Assembly (NCBI RefSeq): GCF_001428685.1
Contig: NZ_LMIK01000005.1
Coordinates: forward strand, 852,505-916,504
Origin: Lysobacter sp. Root76
GTDB lineage: Bacteria; Pseudomonadota; Gammaproteobacteria; Xanthomonadales; Xanthomonadaceae
Length of the DNA: 64,000 nucleotides
Reading direction: 5' to 3'
Made by a program: the position numbers and the translations under genes. This document shows, in pieces, positions 35,737 through 44,738 of the stretch (positions are counted from its first letter, which is position 1; every line of letters begins with the position of its first letter). The notes under the pieces were generated by a model. The model was not told the origin of the DNA, searched no databases, and was given only the letters and a program-made list of their open reading frames with translations.

Positions 35737-37107
35737 ATGGCCATCCACCAATCCGTACTCGAACTGATCGGCCAGACGCCGATCGTCAAAGCCCAGCGCC
35801 TGGACACCGGCGTGTGCGAGCTCTACCTCAAGCTCGAATCGCAGAACCCCGGCGGTTCGATCAAGGACCGCATCGGCCTGTCGATGATCGAAGCGGCCGA
35901 GAAGGCCGGCAGGATCAAGCCCGGCGACACCCTGGTCGAAGGCACCGCCGGCAACACCGGCATCGGCCTGGCCCTGGTCGCCCAGCAGAAGGGCTACAAG
36001 CTGCTGCTGGTGGTGCCGGACAAGATGAGCCGCGAGAAGATCTTCAATCTCAAGGCGATGGGCGCGCAGGTGGTGCTGACCCGTTCGGACGTGGCCAAGG
36101 GCCATCCCGACTACTACCAGGACCTGGCCGAGCGCATCGCCCGCGAAACCCCGGGCGCCTACTTCATCAATCAGTTCGGCAACCCCGACAACCCGGCCGC
36201 GCACGAGCTCGGTACCGGCCCGGAAATCCTGGCCCAGATGGACGGCAAGCTCGACGCGATCGTGTTCGGTTGCGGCAGCTCCGGCACCATGACCGGCCTG
36301 TCGCGCGCGTTCGCCAAGCTGTCGCCGGACACCGAACTGGTGCTGGCCGACCCGGTCGGTTCGATCCTCGAGGAATACATCAACCGCGGCACGCTCTCGG
36401 ACAAGTCGGCGAGCTGGATGGTCGAGGGTATCGGCGAGGACTTCCTGCCGCCGATCTCGGACTTCACCCGGGTCAAGAAGGCCTACGCGATCAGCGACAA
36501 GGAAAGCTTCCTGACCGCGCGCGAGTTGCTGGAGAAGGAGGGCATCCTCGGCGGCTCCTCGACCGGCACCCTGCTGGCCGCGGCGCTGAAGTACTGCCGC
36601 GAACAGACCGAACCCAAGCGCGTGCTGGTGTTCGTCTGCGACACCGGCAACAAGTACCTGTCGAAGATGTACAACGACTACTGGATGCTCGACAACGGCT
36701 TCATCCAGCGCGAAAGCCACAACGATCTGCGCGACCTGATCCTGCGCCCGTACTCGCAGCGCGACACCGTGGTGGTCGGCCCCAACGACCTGCTGGTCAC
36801 GGCGTATCAGCGCATGAAGCTGTACGACGTGTCGCAGCTGCCGGTGATGGACGGCGAGCACATCGTCGGCATCGTCGACGAGAGCGACGTGCTGCTGCAC
36901 GTCTACGGCGACGAATCGCGATTCCGCGATCCGGTCTCGACCGCGATGGTCAGCAAGCTCGACAAGATCCCGGTGGCCGACCCGATCGAGTCGCTGCTGC
37001 CGGTGTTCGATCGCGGCCATGTCGCCATCGTCATGGATGGCGAGCGCTTCCTCGGCCTGATCACCCGCATCGACCTGCTCAACTTCCTGCGGCGGCGCGT
37101 GCAGTGA
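35737..37107 (+). CDS. cbs: cystathionine beta-synthase
   Basis: 456 residues. PLP enzyme joining serine and homocysteine. PLP Lys43 in 'NPGGSIKDRIGLSM', phosphate loop 'GTAGNTGIGLAL' and 'GSSTGTLL'; the C-terminal ~120 residues hold a pair of CBS domains ('VTAYQRMKLYDVSQLPVMDG...' and 'RGHVAIVMDGERFLGLI'). The full domain pair distinguishes it from cysteine synthase. With the cystathionine lyase 2.1 kb downstream it forms a reverse transsulfuration route, methionine to cysteine. GTGA overlap with the next gene. Confidence 0.93.
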   Translation: MAIHQSVLELIGQTPIVKAQRLDTGVCELYLKLESQNPGGSIKDRIGLSMIEAAEKAGRIKPGDTLVEGTAGNTGIGLALVAQQKGYKLLLVVPDKMSREKIFNLKAMGAQVVLTRSDVAKGHPDYYQDLAERIARETPGAYFINQFGNPDNPAAHELGTGPEILAQMDGKLDAIVFGCGSSGTMTGLSRAFAKLSPDTELVLADPVGSILEEYINRGTLSDKSASWMVEGIGEDFLPPISDFTRVKKAYAISDKESFLTARELLEKEGILGGSSTGTLLAAALKYCREQTEPKRVLVFVCDTGNKYLSKMYNDYWMLDNGFIQRESHNDLRDLILRPYSQRDTVVVGPNDLLVTAYQRMKLYDVSQLPVMDGEHIVGIVDESDVLLHVYGDESRFRDPVSTAMVSKLDKIPVADPIESLLPVFDRGHVAIVMDGERFLGLITRIDLLNFLRRRVQ

Positions 37108-38048
37108 GCGCGGCGGCGGCCGAACGCTGGCTGCCGGGCGACCGCCTGCCCGACGTACGCCTGCGCGATGCCGCCGGCGTCGCCCAGACCCTGCACGCCG
37201 AGTTCGCCGGCGCGCCGCTGTGGCTGGCGACGCCGTCCGATGAAGCCGCGACCGCCGCTCTGCCGGCGCCGCCGGCCGGCACGGTCGCCTTGTGCCTGGG
37301 ACCCATCGCGTACGCCCGCCCGCCCACGGGCTGGCGCGCCTACGCGACCGAGCCGCGCTGGTTGGCCGGGCTGGGCGCGGATGCGCTGTGGCTGGCCGAC
37401 GCCAATCTGCGCCTGCAGGCCGCGACGCGCCTGCCGGCGGCCATGGCGCCGCCGCCCACGACCGGCGAAGCCGCGCTAATGCCCGCACAGACCGCGCGCA
37501 TCGCACCGGTACTGCAGATCCCCGACGTGTTCGAAGCCGAGCTGTGCGCGGACCTGATCCGGCATTTGGACAGCGATTGCGGCGGCGGCGACGCCTCCGG
37601 CGTCCTGGTGCTGGAGGACGGCGAACAGCGCTTCCAGCTCGACCCCAACGTGAAACAGCGGCGCGAGAGTTTCCCGCGCGATCCCGCGCTGGAGGCGCGC
37701 ATGCACGAACGCCTGCTGCGTCGCGCGCTGCCCGAGATCGCGCGTGTCTATCAGTTCCAGGTCGGCCGGCGCGATCCCTTCAAGCTGCTCGCCTATCCCG
37801 AGGACGCGGGGTATTTCCGCGCCCATCGCGACAACGAAACTCCCGACGTCGCCTATCGCCGCTTCGCGCTGTCGGTGAACCTCAATACCGGCGGTTACGA
37901 GGGCGGCGAATTCCGCTATCCCGAGTTCGGCCCGCATCTGTTTTCGCCGGCGACCGGATCGGCGCTGGTGTTCTCGTGCTCGCTGCTGCACGAAGTGCTG
38001 CCGGTGCGACGCGGCACGCGCTATGCGATGACGACCTTTCTTGCCTGA
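37104..38048 (+). CDS. 2OG-Fe(II) oxygenase family protein with thioredoxin-like N-terminus
   Basis: 314 residues from the GTG at 37104, overlapping the CBS stop. The C-terminal ~180 residues have the prolyl-4-hydroxylase-type iron and 2-oxoglutarate site: 'FRAHRDNETPDVAYRRFALSVNLN' (HxD) and 'HEVLPVRRGTRYAMTTFLA' (distal His and Arg). The N-terminal ~130 residues begin 'GDRLPDVRLRDAAGVAQTLH', similar to peroxiredoxin/thioredoxin-like starts, but lack a CxxC. Function unknown; co-transcription with CBS suggests a sulfur or redox role. Confidence 0.8.
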   Translation: MSAAAAERWLPGDRLPDVRLRDAAGVAQTLHAEFAGAPLWLATPSDEAATAALPAPPAGTVALCLGPIAYARPPTGWRAYATEPRWLAGLGADALWLADANLRLQAATRLPAAMAPPPTTGEAALMPAQTARIAPVLQIPDVFEAELCADLIRHLDSDCGGGDASGVLVLEDGEQRFQLDPNVKQRRESFPRDPALEARMHERLLRRALPEIARVYQFQVGRRDPFKLLAYPEDAGYFRAHRDNETPDVAYRRFALSVNLNTGGYEGGEFRYPEFGPHLFSPATGSALVFSCSLLHEVLPVRRGTRYAMTTFLA

Positions 38049-38131
38049 GCGCGAGTCGCCGCGAACACGCGGCTTACCGCGATGCAGCGCCTGCGCGTCG
38101 CCTCGCCCGACGCGGACTCAACCGTACGGAC

Positions 38132-39154
38132 TCAACCACGCAATCCCAGTCGCGGCCGCAGCGCTTGCGCATCCAGTGTTTCCAGCGCCGCCCCAGCCCA
38201 GTCCAATCCTTGCGCGATCTGCGCCGCATGCGCCTGCGCCGCCGCGGCCAGTTCGCGCTCGCGCGCATCGGCGTCGAAGGCCTGGCGCGGGTCCTTGGCG
38301 TAGCGCTGCAGCAGCCCCGAGTCGGCGATCCGGGCCGCCCAGTCTTCGGGCACCGTCAGGCCGTAGTGCACGGCCAGGCGCGCGGTCTGGCCGGCCGGGT
38401 CGGCCAGCACTGCGGCGAAATCCAGGTCGATCAGGCGCCCGGCCAGGGCCGGATCGGCGACCAGCCGGCGCCAGCGCAACTGCTCGGCCAGCCACAGCCG
38501 GGCCAGACGGGCGCCGTCGCCGGAGGCCGGCGGCAGGCCTTCGGGCCCGAATTCGGCCAGGCGCAGGGGCTCGCCGGCCAGGGTGTCGTCGCGTAGGCCC
38601 TCGTCGCGCAGCATCGTCGCCAACCAGCTGCGCAGGTCGATCCAGAGCAGGCAGGCCCGGCCCGGCGCCTGCGCCAGCAGCCGTCCGGCGATGGTGGTCA
38701 CCGCGCTGGTCGGCTTGACCACCACGGCCTGGGTGTCGCCGAACCCCCTGTTCAGCAAGCGCAGCACCGGGCCTTGCCAACGTTGCGTGGCGGGATCGGC
38801 GACGCCATGGGCGAGGCTCAGCAAGGGCAGGGGCTCGCGCAAGCCGAGCACGCCGGTTAGCATATCCAGAAATTTGCTGACCAAACTGGAGCCGCAGTGT
38901 CCGATATGGAAAATCCAGTGCAGGGGCAGCCCCGGCTCCGGCGGCGCCAGCGCGGCCTCGATCTCGGCGATCGAAAGCTCCCAGCCGCTGACCTTCCGGT
39001 GGTCCAGGGCGCGCTGATCCAGGAAGCTCGCGCGGCGGTAATCCTGGGGCTCGAAATGCAGCACCCAGCCGCGTCCCGTCGCCGCATCGAAAGCGAACAA
39101 CGGAAAGGCTGCACTGTGACTGAAGTCGGGCGGCAAGCGCCGGGTCGGACTCAT
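38132..39154 (-). CDS. putative sulfotransferase-like protein
   Basis: 340 residues. Near residue 80 'FHIGHCGSSLVSKFLDML' resembles the 5'-phosphosulfate-binding loop of sulfotransferases, and later 'VVVKPTSAVTTIAGRLL' and 'LIDLDFAAVLADPAGQ' fit the same fold. A PAPS-dependent transfer is a hypothesis; the loop Cys is unusual. It stands in the opposite direction between the oxygenase and the cystathionine lyase, so it is not in either operon. Confidence 0.55.
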   Translation of the reverse strand: MSPTRRLPPDFSHSAAFPLFAFDAATGRGWVLHFEPQDYRRASFLDQRALDHRKVSGWELSIAEIEAALAPPEPGLPLHWIFHIGHCGSSLVSKFLDMLTGVLGLREPLPLLSLAHGVADPATQRWQGPVLRLLNRGFGDTQAVVVKPTSAVTTIAGRLLAQAPGRACLLWIDLRSWLATMLRDEGLRDDTLAGEPLRLAEFGPEGLPPASGDGARLARLWLAEQLRWRRLVADPALAGRLIDLDFAAVLADPAGQTARLAVHYGLTVPEDWAARIADSGLLQRYAKDPRQAFDADARERELAAAAQAHAAQIAQGLDWAGAALETLDAQALRPRLGLRG

Positions 39155-39206
39155 GGGCGATGTTAGAATTCGCGTTTGCGCATGCTAGCCGAAGCGGAAG
39201 GACGCA

Positions 39207-40385
39207 ATGACTGAACAACAGCCGGATGGCGGGGCGCACAAGCCCGGACTGGGTACGCTCGCGATCCATGCGGGACAGTCGCCCGACCCGACCACGGGTG
39301 CGGTGATGACCCCAATCTACGCCACCTCGACCTACGCCCAGAGCAGCCCGGGTATGCACCAGGGTTTCGAGTACTCGCGCAGCCATAATCCGACTCGCTT
39401 CGCCTACGAGCGCTGCGTCGCCGGCCTGGAGGGCGGCAGCCACGGCTACGCCTTCGCTTCCGGCCTGGCCGCGACCTCGACGATCCTGGAAATGCTCGAC
39501 TCGGGCAGCCACGTGATCGCCATGGACGACGTCTACGGCGGTACCTATCGCCTGTTCGAGCGCGTGCGCCGCCGCTCGGCCGGCCTGGACTTCAGCTGGG
39601 TCGACCTCAGCGACCTGGCCGCGTTCGAAGCCGCGATCCGTCCCGAGACCAAACTGGTCTGGATCGAAACCCCGACCAACCCGCTGCTGAAGCTGGTCGA
39701 CATCGCCCGTATCGCCGAGATCGCGCGCAAGCGCGGCCTGATCGTGGTCGTCGACAACACCTTCAGCTCGCCGATCCTGCAGCGCCCGCTCGAACTGGGC
39801 GCGCACCTGGTCATGCATTCGGCGACCAAGTACCTCAACGGCCACTCCGACATCGTCGGCGGCATGGTCGTGGTCGGCGACGACGCCGGCATCGCCGAGC
39901 AGATGACCTTCCTGCAGAACGCCGTCGGCGGCGTGCAGGGCCCGTTCGACAGTTTCCTTGCGCTGCGGGGCCTCAAGACCCTGCACCTGCGCATGAAGGC
40001 ACACTGCGAGAACGCGCAGGCACTGGCCGAGTGGCTGCAGACGCATCCCTCGGTGGAGAAAGTGATCTACCCCGGCCTGACTTCGCACCCGCAGCACGAA
40101 CTGGCCAAACGCCAGATGCACGGCTTCGGCGGCATGGTCAGCATCTTCGTCAAGGGCGGCATGGACGGCGCGCGCCGGATGATGGAGCGCTGCGAGCTGT
40201 TCGCCATCGCCGAATCCCTGGGCGGCGTGGAAAGCCTGATCAACCACCCGGCGGTGATGACCCACGCCTCGATTCCGCCGGACCGGCGCGCCGCGCTGGG
40301 CATCGCCGACAATCTGGTTCGCCTGAGCGTGGGGGTCGAGGATCTGGCGGATCTGCGCGCCGAACTAGAAGGCGCGTTGGCTTGA
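39207..40385 (+). CDS. cystathionine gamma-lyase/synthase (Cys/Met metabolism PLP enzyme)
   Basis: 392 residues. PLP Lys208 in 'VMHSATKYLNGHSDIVGG', 'EYSRSHNPTR', 'DDVYGGTYRLFE' and 'SLGGVESLINHPAVMTHASI' define the Cys/Met metabolism family. Sequence does not separate lyase from synthase; the cystathionine beta-synthase in the same neighbourhood favours gamma-lyase (cystathionine to cysteine). Divergent from the sulfotransferase-like gene, 52 bp away. Confidence 0.92.
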   Translation: MTEQQPDGGAHKPGLGTLAIHAGQSPDPTTGAVMTPIYATSTYAQSSPGMHQGFEYSRSHNPTRFAYERCVAGLEGGSHGYAFASGLAATSTILEMLDSGSHVIAMDDVYGGTYRLFERVRRRSAGLDFSWVDLSDLAAFEAAIRPETKLVWIETPTNPLLKLVDIARIAEIARKRGLIVVVDNTFSSPILQRPLELGAHLVMHSATKYLNGHSDIVGGMVVVGDDAGIAEQMTFLQNAVGGVQGPFDSFLALRGLKTLHLRMKAHCENAQALAEWLQTHPSVEKVIYPGLTSHPQHELAKRQMHGFGGMVSIFVKGGMDGARRMMERCELFAIAESLGGVESLINHPAVMTHASIPPDRRAALGIADNLVRLSVGVEDLADLRAELEGALA

Positions 40386-40473
40386 TGCGGGTCGCAACGC
40401 GATCGCATGCCTGGCTCTCGGCCGGCATCCGCGGTATCGGAGGAGCCGTTCCGCGGTCGCAGGGGGTGCAGGC

Positions 40474-41304
40474 ATGAATCCGCATTCGAAACACCCCGCC
40501 AGCTTGGGCTCGATGTTCGCCAGCCTGCGCCGCAACTGGTCGCTGATCACCCAGATGACCAAGCGCGATGTGATCAGCCGCTACCGCGGTTCGCTGATCG
40601 GCCTGGCCTGGTCGTTCTTCAACCCCTTGCTGATGCTGGCGATCTACACCTTCGTGTTCTCGACCGTCTTCAAGGCGCGTTGGGGAGTCGGTCATGAGGA
40701 GACGCGCGCCGGCTTCGCTGCGATCATGTTCGTCGGCGTGATCATTCATGGCCTGCTTGCCGAATGCATCATCAAGGCGCCCGGCCTGGTTTTGGGCAAC
40801 GTCGTCTACGTCAAGCGCGTGGTGTTCCCGCTGGAAGTGCTGCCCTGGGTCGCGATCGGCTCGGCGCTGTTCCACGCGCTGGTCAGCTTCGTCGTGCTGA
40901 TGGTGGCGCAGCTCGCCCTGGGGCACGAGATCCCATGGACCGCGGTGTTCTTCCCGATCGTGGTGCTGCCGCTGGTATTCGTGGCGATGGGTTTCGGCTG
41001 GCTGCTCGCGGCGACGTCGGTATTCGTGCGCGACATCGGCATGATCACCGGCCTGTTCACCACAGCGCTGATGTTCATGGCGCCGGTGTTCTACCCGCTT
41101 TCGGCGCTGCCGAAGGAATTTCGCTGGTACATCCTGTTCAACCCGCTGACCTTCATCATCGAGCAGAGCCGCGCCGTGCTGATCGCGGGGGAGACGCCGG
41201 ACTGGATCGGGCTGGGAGTGTATTCGGTGCTCGCGGTGGTGTTCGCGTGGATCGGCTATTGGTGGTTCCAGAAGAGCCGCAATGGATTCGCCGATGTCGT
41301 CTGA
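40474..41304 (+). CDS. polysaccharide ABC exporter permease (Wzm-like)
   Basis: 276 residues with about six transmembrane helices. 'LITQMTKRDVISRYRGSLIGLAWSFFNPLLML' (in parts) is the cytoplasmic-to-first-helix motif of ABC-2 polysaccharide permeases, and 'YPLSALP', 'WYILFNPLTFIIEQSR' the C-terminal landmark. Works with the ATPase starting 11 bp downstream to move an undecaprenol-linked chain across the inner membrane. Confidence 0.93.
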   Translation: MNPHSKHPASLGSMFASLRRNWSLITQMTKRDVISRYRGSLIGLAWSFFNPLLMLAIYTFVFSTVFKARWGVGHEETRAGFAAIMFVGVIIHGLLAECIIKAPGLVLGNVVYVKRVVFPLEVLPWVAIGSALFHALVSFVVLMVAQLALGHEIPWTAVFFPIVVLPLVFVAMGFGWLLAATSVFVRDIGMITGLFTTALMFMAPVFYPLSALPKEFRWYILFNPLTFIIEQSRAVLIAGETPDWIGLGVYSVLAVVFAWIGYWWFQKSRNGFADVV

Positions 41305-41314
41305 GGAGCGCGCC

Positions 41315-42706
41315 ATGACCGAGATCGAAACCCAGGTCGCGCCGGACGCCGCGGACGAGCGCGAGATCGCGATCCGCGTCGAATCGGTGTCCAAGTGCTA
41401 TCAGGTCTACGGCCGCCCTGAGGACCGACTGAAGCAGTCGATAATGCCGCGCCTGCAGCGGCTGGCCGGCCGCGCTCCGCGCGCGTACTTCAAAGAGTTC
41501 TGGGCGCTGCGCGACGTCTCGCTGGAAATTCGTCGCGGCGAGACGGTCGGCATCATCGGCCGCAACGGCTCCGGCAAATCGACCCTGCTGCAGACCATCT
41601 GCGGCACGCTGACCCCGACCAGCGGCAGCATCGACGTCAACGGCCGCGTCGCCGCGCTGCTGGAGCTCGGCGCCGGCTTCAATCCGGAGTTCACCGGCCG
41701 CGAAAACGTCTACATGAACGGCGCGGTGCTGGGCCTGACCCGCGAGCAGATCGATCAGCGCTTCGACGACATCGTGGCTTTCGCCGATATCGGCGACTTC
41801 ATCGAGCAGCCGGTGAAGACCTATTCCAGCGGCATGTATGTGCGCCTGGCGTTCGCGGTGATCGCCCATGCCGACGCCGACATCCTAGTGATCGACGAGG
41901 CGCTGTCGGTCGGCGACGTGTTCTTCGGCCAGAAGTGCATGCGCTTCCTGCGCAAGTTCCAGGAAACCGGCACGGTGATCTTCGTCAGCCACGACGCGAC
42001 GGCGGTGACCAGCCTGTGCGAACGCGCGATCCTCATGGAGTCCGGTCATCTGCGCATGAGCGGCGACGCCAAGACCGTGTGCGAGGCCTATCACGCCAGC
42101 ACCTACGATCAAACCGTGCGGCCCGCGGCCGTTGCGCGTCGCGTCGTCGCACCGGAACCCGTTCGTCCGGATTTCCGGATCGAACGCATCAACGAATCCG
42201 CGCTGCGTAACGACATCGAAGTGTTCAAGTTCGATCCCAACCGCGCCGGCTTCGGCAATGGCGCGGCTTCGATCGCATCGGTCAGGCTCACCGACACCGA
42301 GGGGCACACGATGCCGTGGGTCGTCGGCGGCGAGGTGGTGCGCTTGGAGGTCGAGATCGATGTGAATCGAGACCTGACGCAACCGATCGTCGGCTTCTTC
42401 GTCAAGGACCGTCTGGGCCAGCCGCTGTTCGGCGACAACACCTATCTGAGCTACCAGCACCAGCCGGTCGGCGTGACCGCCGGCGAGTCGCTATCGGCGG
42501 TGTTCGAGTTCGCGATGCCAATCCTGCCCCAGGGCCATTACTCGTTCGACATCGCGGTCGCCGACGGCACCTATATAGAGCACGAGCAGGCCGACTGGAT
42601 CCACGACGGCCTGGTGGTCGAATCGCATACTTCGAGCGTGTCGACCGGCCTGGTCGGCATCCCGTTCCGCAGTATCCGCCTGCAGGCGCGCAAGGGCGCT
42701 GCATGA
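41315..42706 (+). CDS. polysaccharide ABC exporter ATPase with C-terminal domain (Wzt-like)
   Basis: 463 residues. ATPase half: Walker A 'IIGRNGSGKSTLL', signature 'YSSGMYVRLAFAV', Walker B 'ILVIDEALSVGD'. Residues about 290-463 are an additional Wzt-type beta domain ('MPWVVGGEVVRLEVEIDVN', 'GHYSFDIAVADG'), which in E. coli O9a Wzt reads the chain terminal cap. ATG at 41315, with 'gaggag' 8 nt upstream, preferred over two nearer starts. The extended C-terminus implies that capped chains are selected for export. Confidence 0.93.
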   Translation: MTEIETQVAPDAADEREIAIRVESVSKCYQVYGRPEDRLKQSIMPRLQRLAGRAPRAYFKEFWALRDVSLEIRRGETVGIIGRNGSGKSTLLQTICGTLTPTSGSIDVNGRVAALLELGAGFNPEFTGRENVYMNGAVLGLTREQIDQRFDDIVAFADIGDFIEQPVKTYSSGMYVRLAFAVIAHADADILVIDEALSVGDVFFGQKCMRFLRKFQETGTVIFVSHDATAVTSLCERAILMESGHLRMSGDAKTVCEAYHASTYDQTVRPAAVARRVVAPEPVRPDFRIERINESALRNDIEVFKFDPNRAGFGNGAASIASVRLTDTEGHTMPWVVGGEVVRLEVEIDVNRDLTQPIVGFFVKDRLGQPLFGDNTYLSYQHQPVGVTAGESLSAVFEFAMPILPQGHYSFDIAVADGTYIEHEQADWIHDGLVVESHTSSVSTGLVGIPFRSIRLQARKGAA

Positions 42707-42786
42707 AGCCGCGCCGCGCCCTGGCGCCCCGAATTCTCCCCGCCAAGTCCGTTCGCGGCCCGCGAACGGCCCCCTGGAGCGCTTAA

Positions 42787-43377
42787 GTGCACGTCAGTTC
42801 GTACGAACACATGCAGGACCTGGTGGCCCGCCATCTGGACCCGCAGCAGTCGCTGTCGGTCGTGGACATCGGGTCCTACGACGTCAACGGTTCCTACCGC
42901 ACCCTGTTCGGCCAGTCGAAGTGGTCCTACACCGGCATCGACCTGGAAGCCGGTCCGGGCGTGGACGTGGTTCTGGCCTCGCCGTACCGGCTGCCGTTCG
43001 CGTCCGGCTCGGTCGATCTGGTGATCTCCGGACAGGCCTTCGAGCATGTCGAGTTCTTCTGGATGAGCTGGCTGGAGATGGTGCGGGTGCTGAAGCCGGG
43101 CGGCCGGATCTTCTTGATCGCGCCTTCACGCGGCCCGGAGCATCGCTACCCGCAAGATTGCTGGCGGTTCTATCCCGACGGCTACCGCGCGCTGGCCAAG
43201 TTCGGCGCCTGCGAGCTGCTGGAAGTCAGCACGGATTGGGAGCGCAACCATCCCGATCCGAGCAGCCAGGACTGGGGCGATACCGTGGGCGTGTTCCGCA
43301 AGCTGCGCCTGGGCCTGCGGGCCCGTGTATTCCAGGTCGCGATGCGAGTTGCATTCCGCTTTTACAAGAGCGCATAG
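42787..43377 (+). CDS. class I SAM-dependent methyltransferase
   Basis: 196 residues from a GTG. 'SVVDIGSYDVNGSYRTLF' is the SAM loop (GxxxxNG variant), 'FASGSVDLVISGQAFEHVEFF' the acidic region, and 'VRVLKPGGRIFLIAPS' the post-loop strand. Small size suits a sugar or lipid O-methyltransferase. Position after Wzt and before another methyltransferase implies polysaccharide modification. The 80-bp gap before it has no other gene. Confidence 0.82.
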   Translation: MHVSSYEHMQDLVARHLDPQQSLSVVDIGSYDVNGSYRTLFGQSKWSYTGIDLEAGPGVDVVLASPYRLPFASGSVDLVISGQAFEHVEFFWMSWLEMVRVLKPGGRIFLIAPSRGPEHRYPQDCWRFYPDGYRALAKFGACELLEVSTDWERNHPDPSSQDWGDTVGVFRKLRLGLRARVFQVAMRVAFRFYKSA

Positions 43378-43379
43378 CC

Positions 43380-44738
43380 ATGACGATGTTCGATCTCAAC
43401 CCCAGCATGTGCATGCGCCCGGTCAAGCTGCCGCCGAGCGCATGGCAGGGCCATATCCCGTTCGCGGCATGGCTGGTCGAAGAGCTCAAGCCGTCCATGC
43501 TGGTCGAGCTGGGCACTCACAACGGCGCCTCCTACCTGGCCTTCTGCCAAGCGGTGAAGCAGAACGCGCTGCCGACCAACTGCTTCGCGGTCGACACCTG
43601 GGAGGGCGACGAACATGCCGGCCACTACGGCGAGGACGTGTACAGCACCCTGCTGCAGCACCACCAGAAGCATTACGCCGGTTTCTCGCAGCTGCTGCGC
43701 ATGACCTTCGACGACGCCTTGGCCTGCTTCGAAGACGGTACCGTCGAACTGCTGCACATCGACGGCCTGCACACCTACGAAGCGGTCAAGCACGACTTCG
43801 ATACCTGGCTGCCCAAGGTTTCGCAAAAGCGCGGCGTGATCCTGTTCCACGACACCCAGGTGCGTGAACGCAACTTCGGTGTGTGGCGCTTGTGGGACGA
43901 GCTGTCGGCGCGCTATCCCAGTTTCGAATTCCGCCACACCCACGGCTTGGGTGTGCTGCTGGTCGGCAGCGAGCTGCCCGAATCCGTGCGGCGCATGGCC
44001 GAGCTGGGTCGTGGCGATGCCGGCGCGCAGGTGAATCGCCTATTCGAAGTGCTGGGCGATGGCGTGCGCAACGCCGAGATCGCCGAGGTGATGAGCGCGG
44101 GCGTGGCGGATCGCGATGGCCAGATCAAGCATTACCTGCACGTGATCGAAGAGCGCGGCACGCTCATCGCCCACCTCAAGCAGGGTGTCGCAGACCGTGA
44201 AGCCGAGCTGGTGACGCACAGTCGCGAATCGGTCGCGCGCGAAGAGCTGATCGCGCAACTCAAGGGCGAGCTGGCCACGTATCAGGCCAATGTCCTGCAG
44301 CGTGTGGATCGCGCCGATGCGCGCTCCAGCATGCTGCCGGAGATGCAGGTTCAACTCGATGCCCTGCGCGGCAAGCTGGACGGCCAGAGCGCAGACCTGA
44401 TCGCCTTGTCCGAGGTGCTCAGCGACAAGGAGCGTGAGCTGCTGGGCACGACCCACATCGCCGATCGCCAGGGTTCGCAGCTGGCGACGTTGGGCGAGCA
44501 TGTGGCCGATCTGAACGAGCGTCTGGAGGCCCTGGCGCGCCAGGGTGCCGAGGCTTTGAGCTCGCTCGAACGCCTGCACGAGGAGCTGGATGCCGCGCAC
44601 CGGCACGAAGCCGCGCTGCAGAACGATTTGATTCAACGTCAGGGAGAATTGACCGAAGTGTTCAATTCCCTGAGCTGGCGCCTGACGAAGCCGCTGCGCT
44701 GGATGTCTCAGCACTTGCTCGGGAGAGCGCATGGCTAA
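43380..44738 (+). CDS. SAM methyltransferase fused to a long predicted coiled coil (possible chain-length cap enzyme)
   Basis: 452 residues. Residues about 1-215 are a Methyltransf_24-like domain ('MLVELGTHNGASYLAFCQAV', 'ELLHIDGLHTYEAVKHDF', 'GVILFHDTQ'). Residues about 225-430 are low in Gly/Pro and rich in Glu/Leu/Ala/Gln, consistent with a long coiled coil. The last 24 residues are basic and amphipathic ('SLSWRLTKPLRWMSQHLLGR'), a likely membrane foot. This order recalls E. coli WbdD (methyltransferase, kinase, coiled-coil ruler, membrane tail), but no kinase is seen. Overlaps the glycosyltransferase by 8 bp. Confidence 0.8.
   Translation: MTMFDLNPSMCMRPVKLPPSAWQGHIPFAAWLVEELKPSMLVELGTHNGASYLAFCQAVKQNALPTNCFAVDTWEGDEHAGHYGEDVYSTLLQHHQKHYAGFSQLLRMTFDDALACFEDGTVELLHIDGLHTYEAVKHDFDTWLPKVSQKRGVILFHDTQVRERNFGVWRLWDELSARYPSFEFRHTHGLGVLLVGSELPESVRRMAELGRGDAGAQVNRLFEVLGDGVRNAEIAEVMSAGVADRDGQIKHYLHVIEERGTLIAHLKQGVADREAELVTHSRESVAREELIAQLKGELATYQANVLQRVDRADARSSMLPEMQVQLDALRGKLDGQSADLIALSEVLSDKERELLGTTHIADRQGSQLATLGEHVADLNERLEALARQGAEALSSLERLHEELDAAHRHEAALQNDLIQRQGELTEVFNSLSWRLTKPLRWMSQHLLGRAHG

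Noticed and set aside
38118-40265. A 715-codon minus-strand frame across the sulfotransferase-like and cystathionine lyase genes
   Set aside because: Shadow frame with no family motif; both plus- and minus-strand genes it overlaps are recognisable.
39207-40385. Calling this gene metB (cystathionine gamma-synthase) outright
   Set aside because: Lyase and synthase are too similar to part by eye; the nearby cystathionine beta-synthase favours lyase, so I left the symbol empty.
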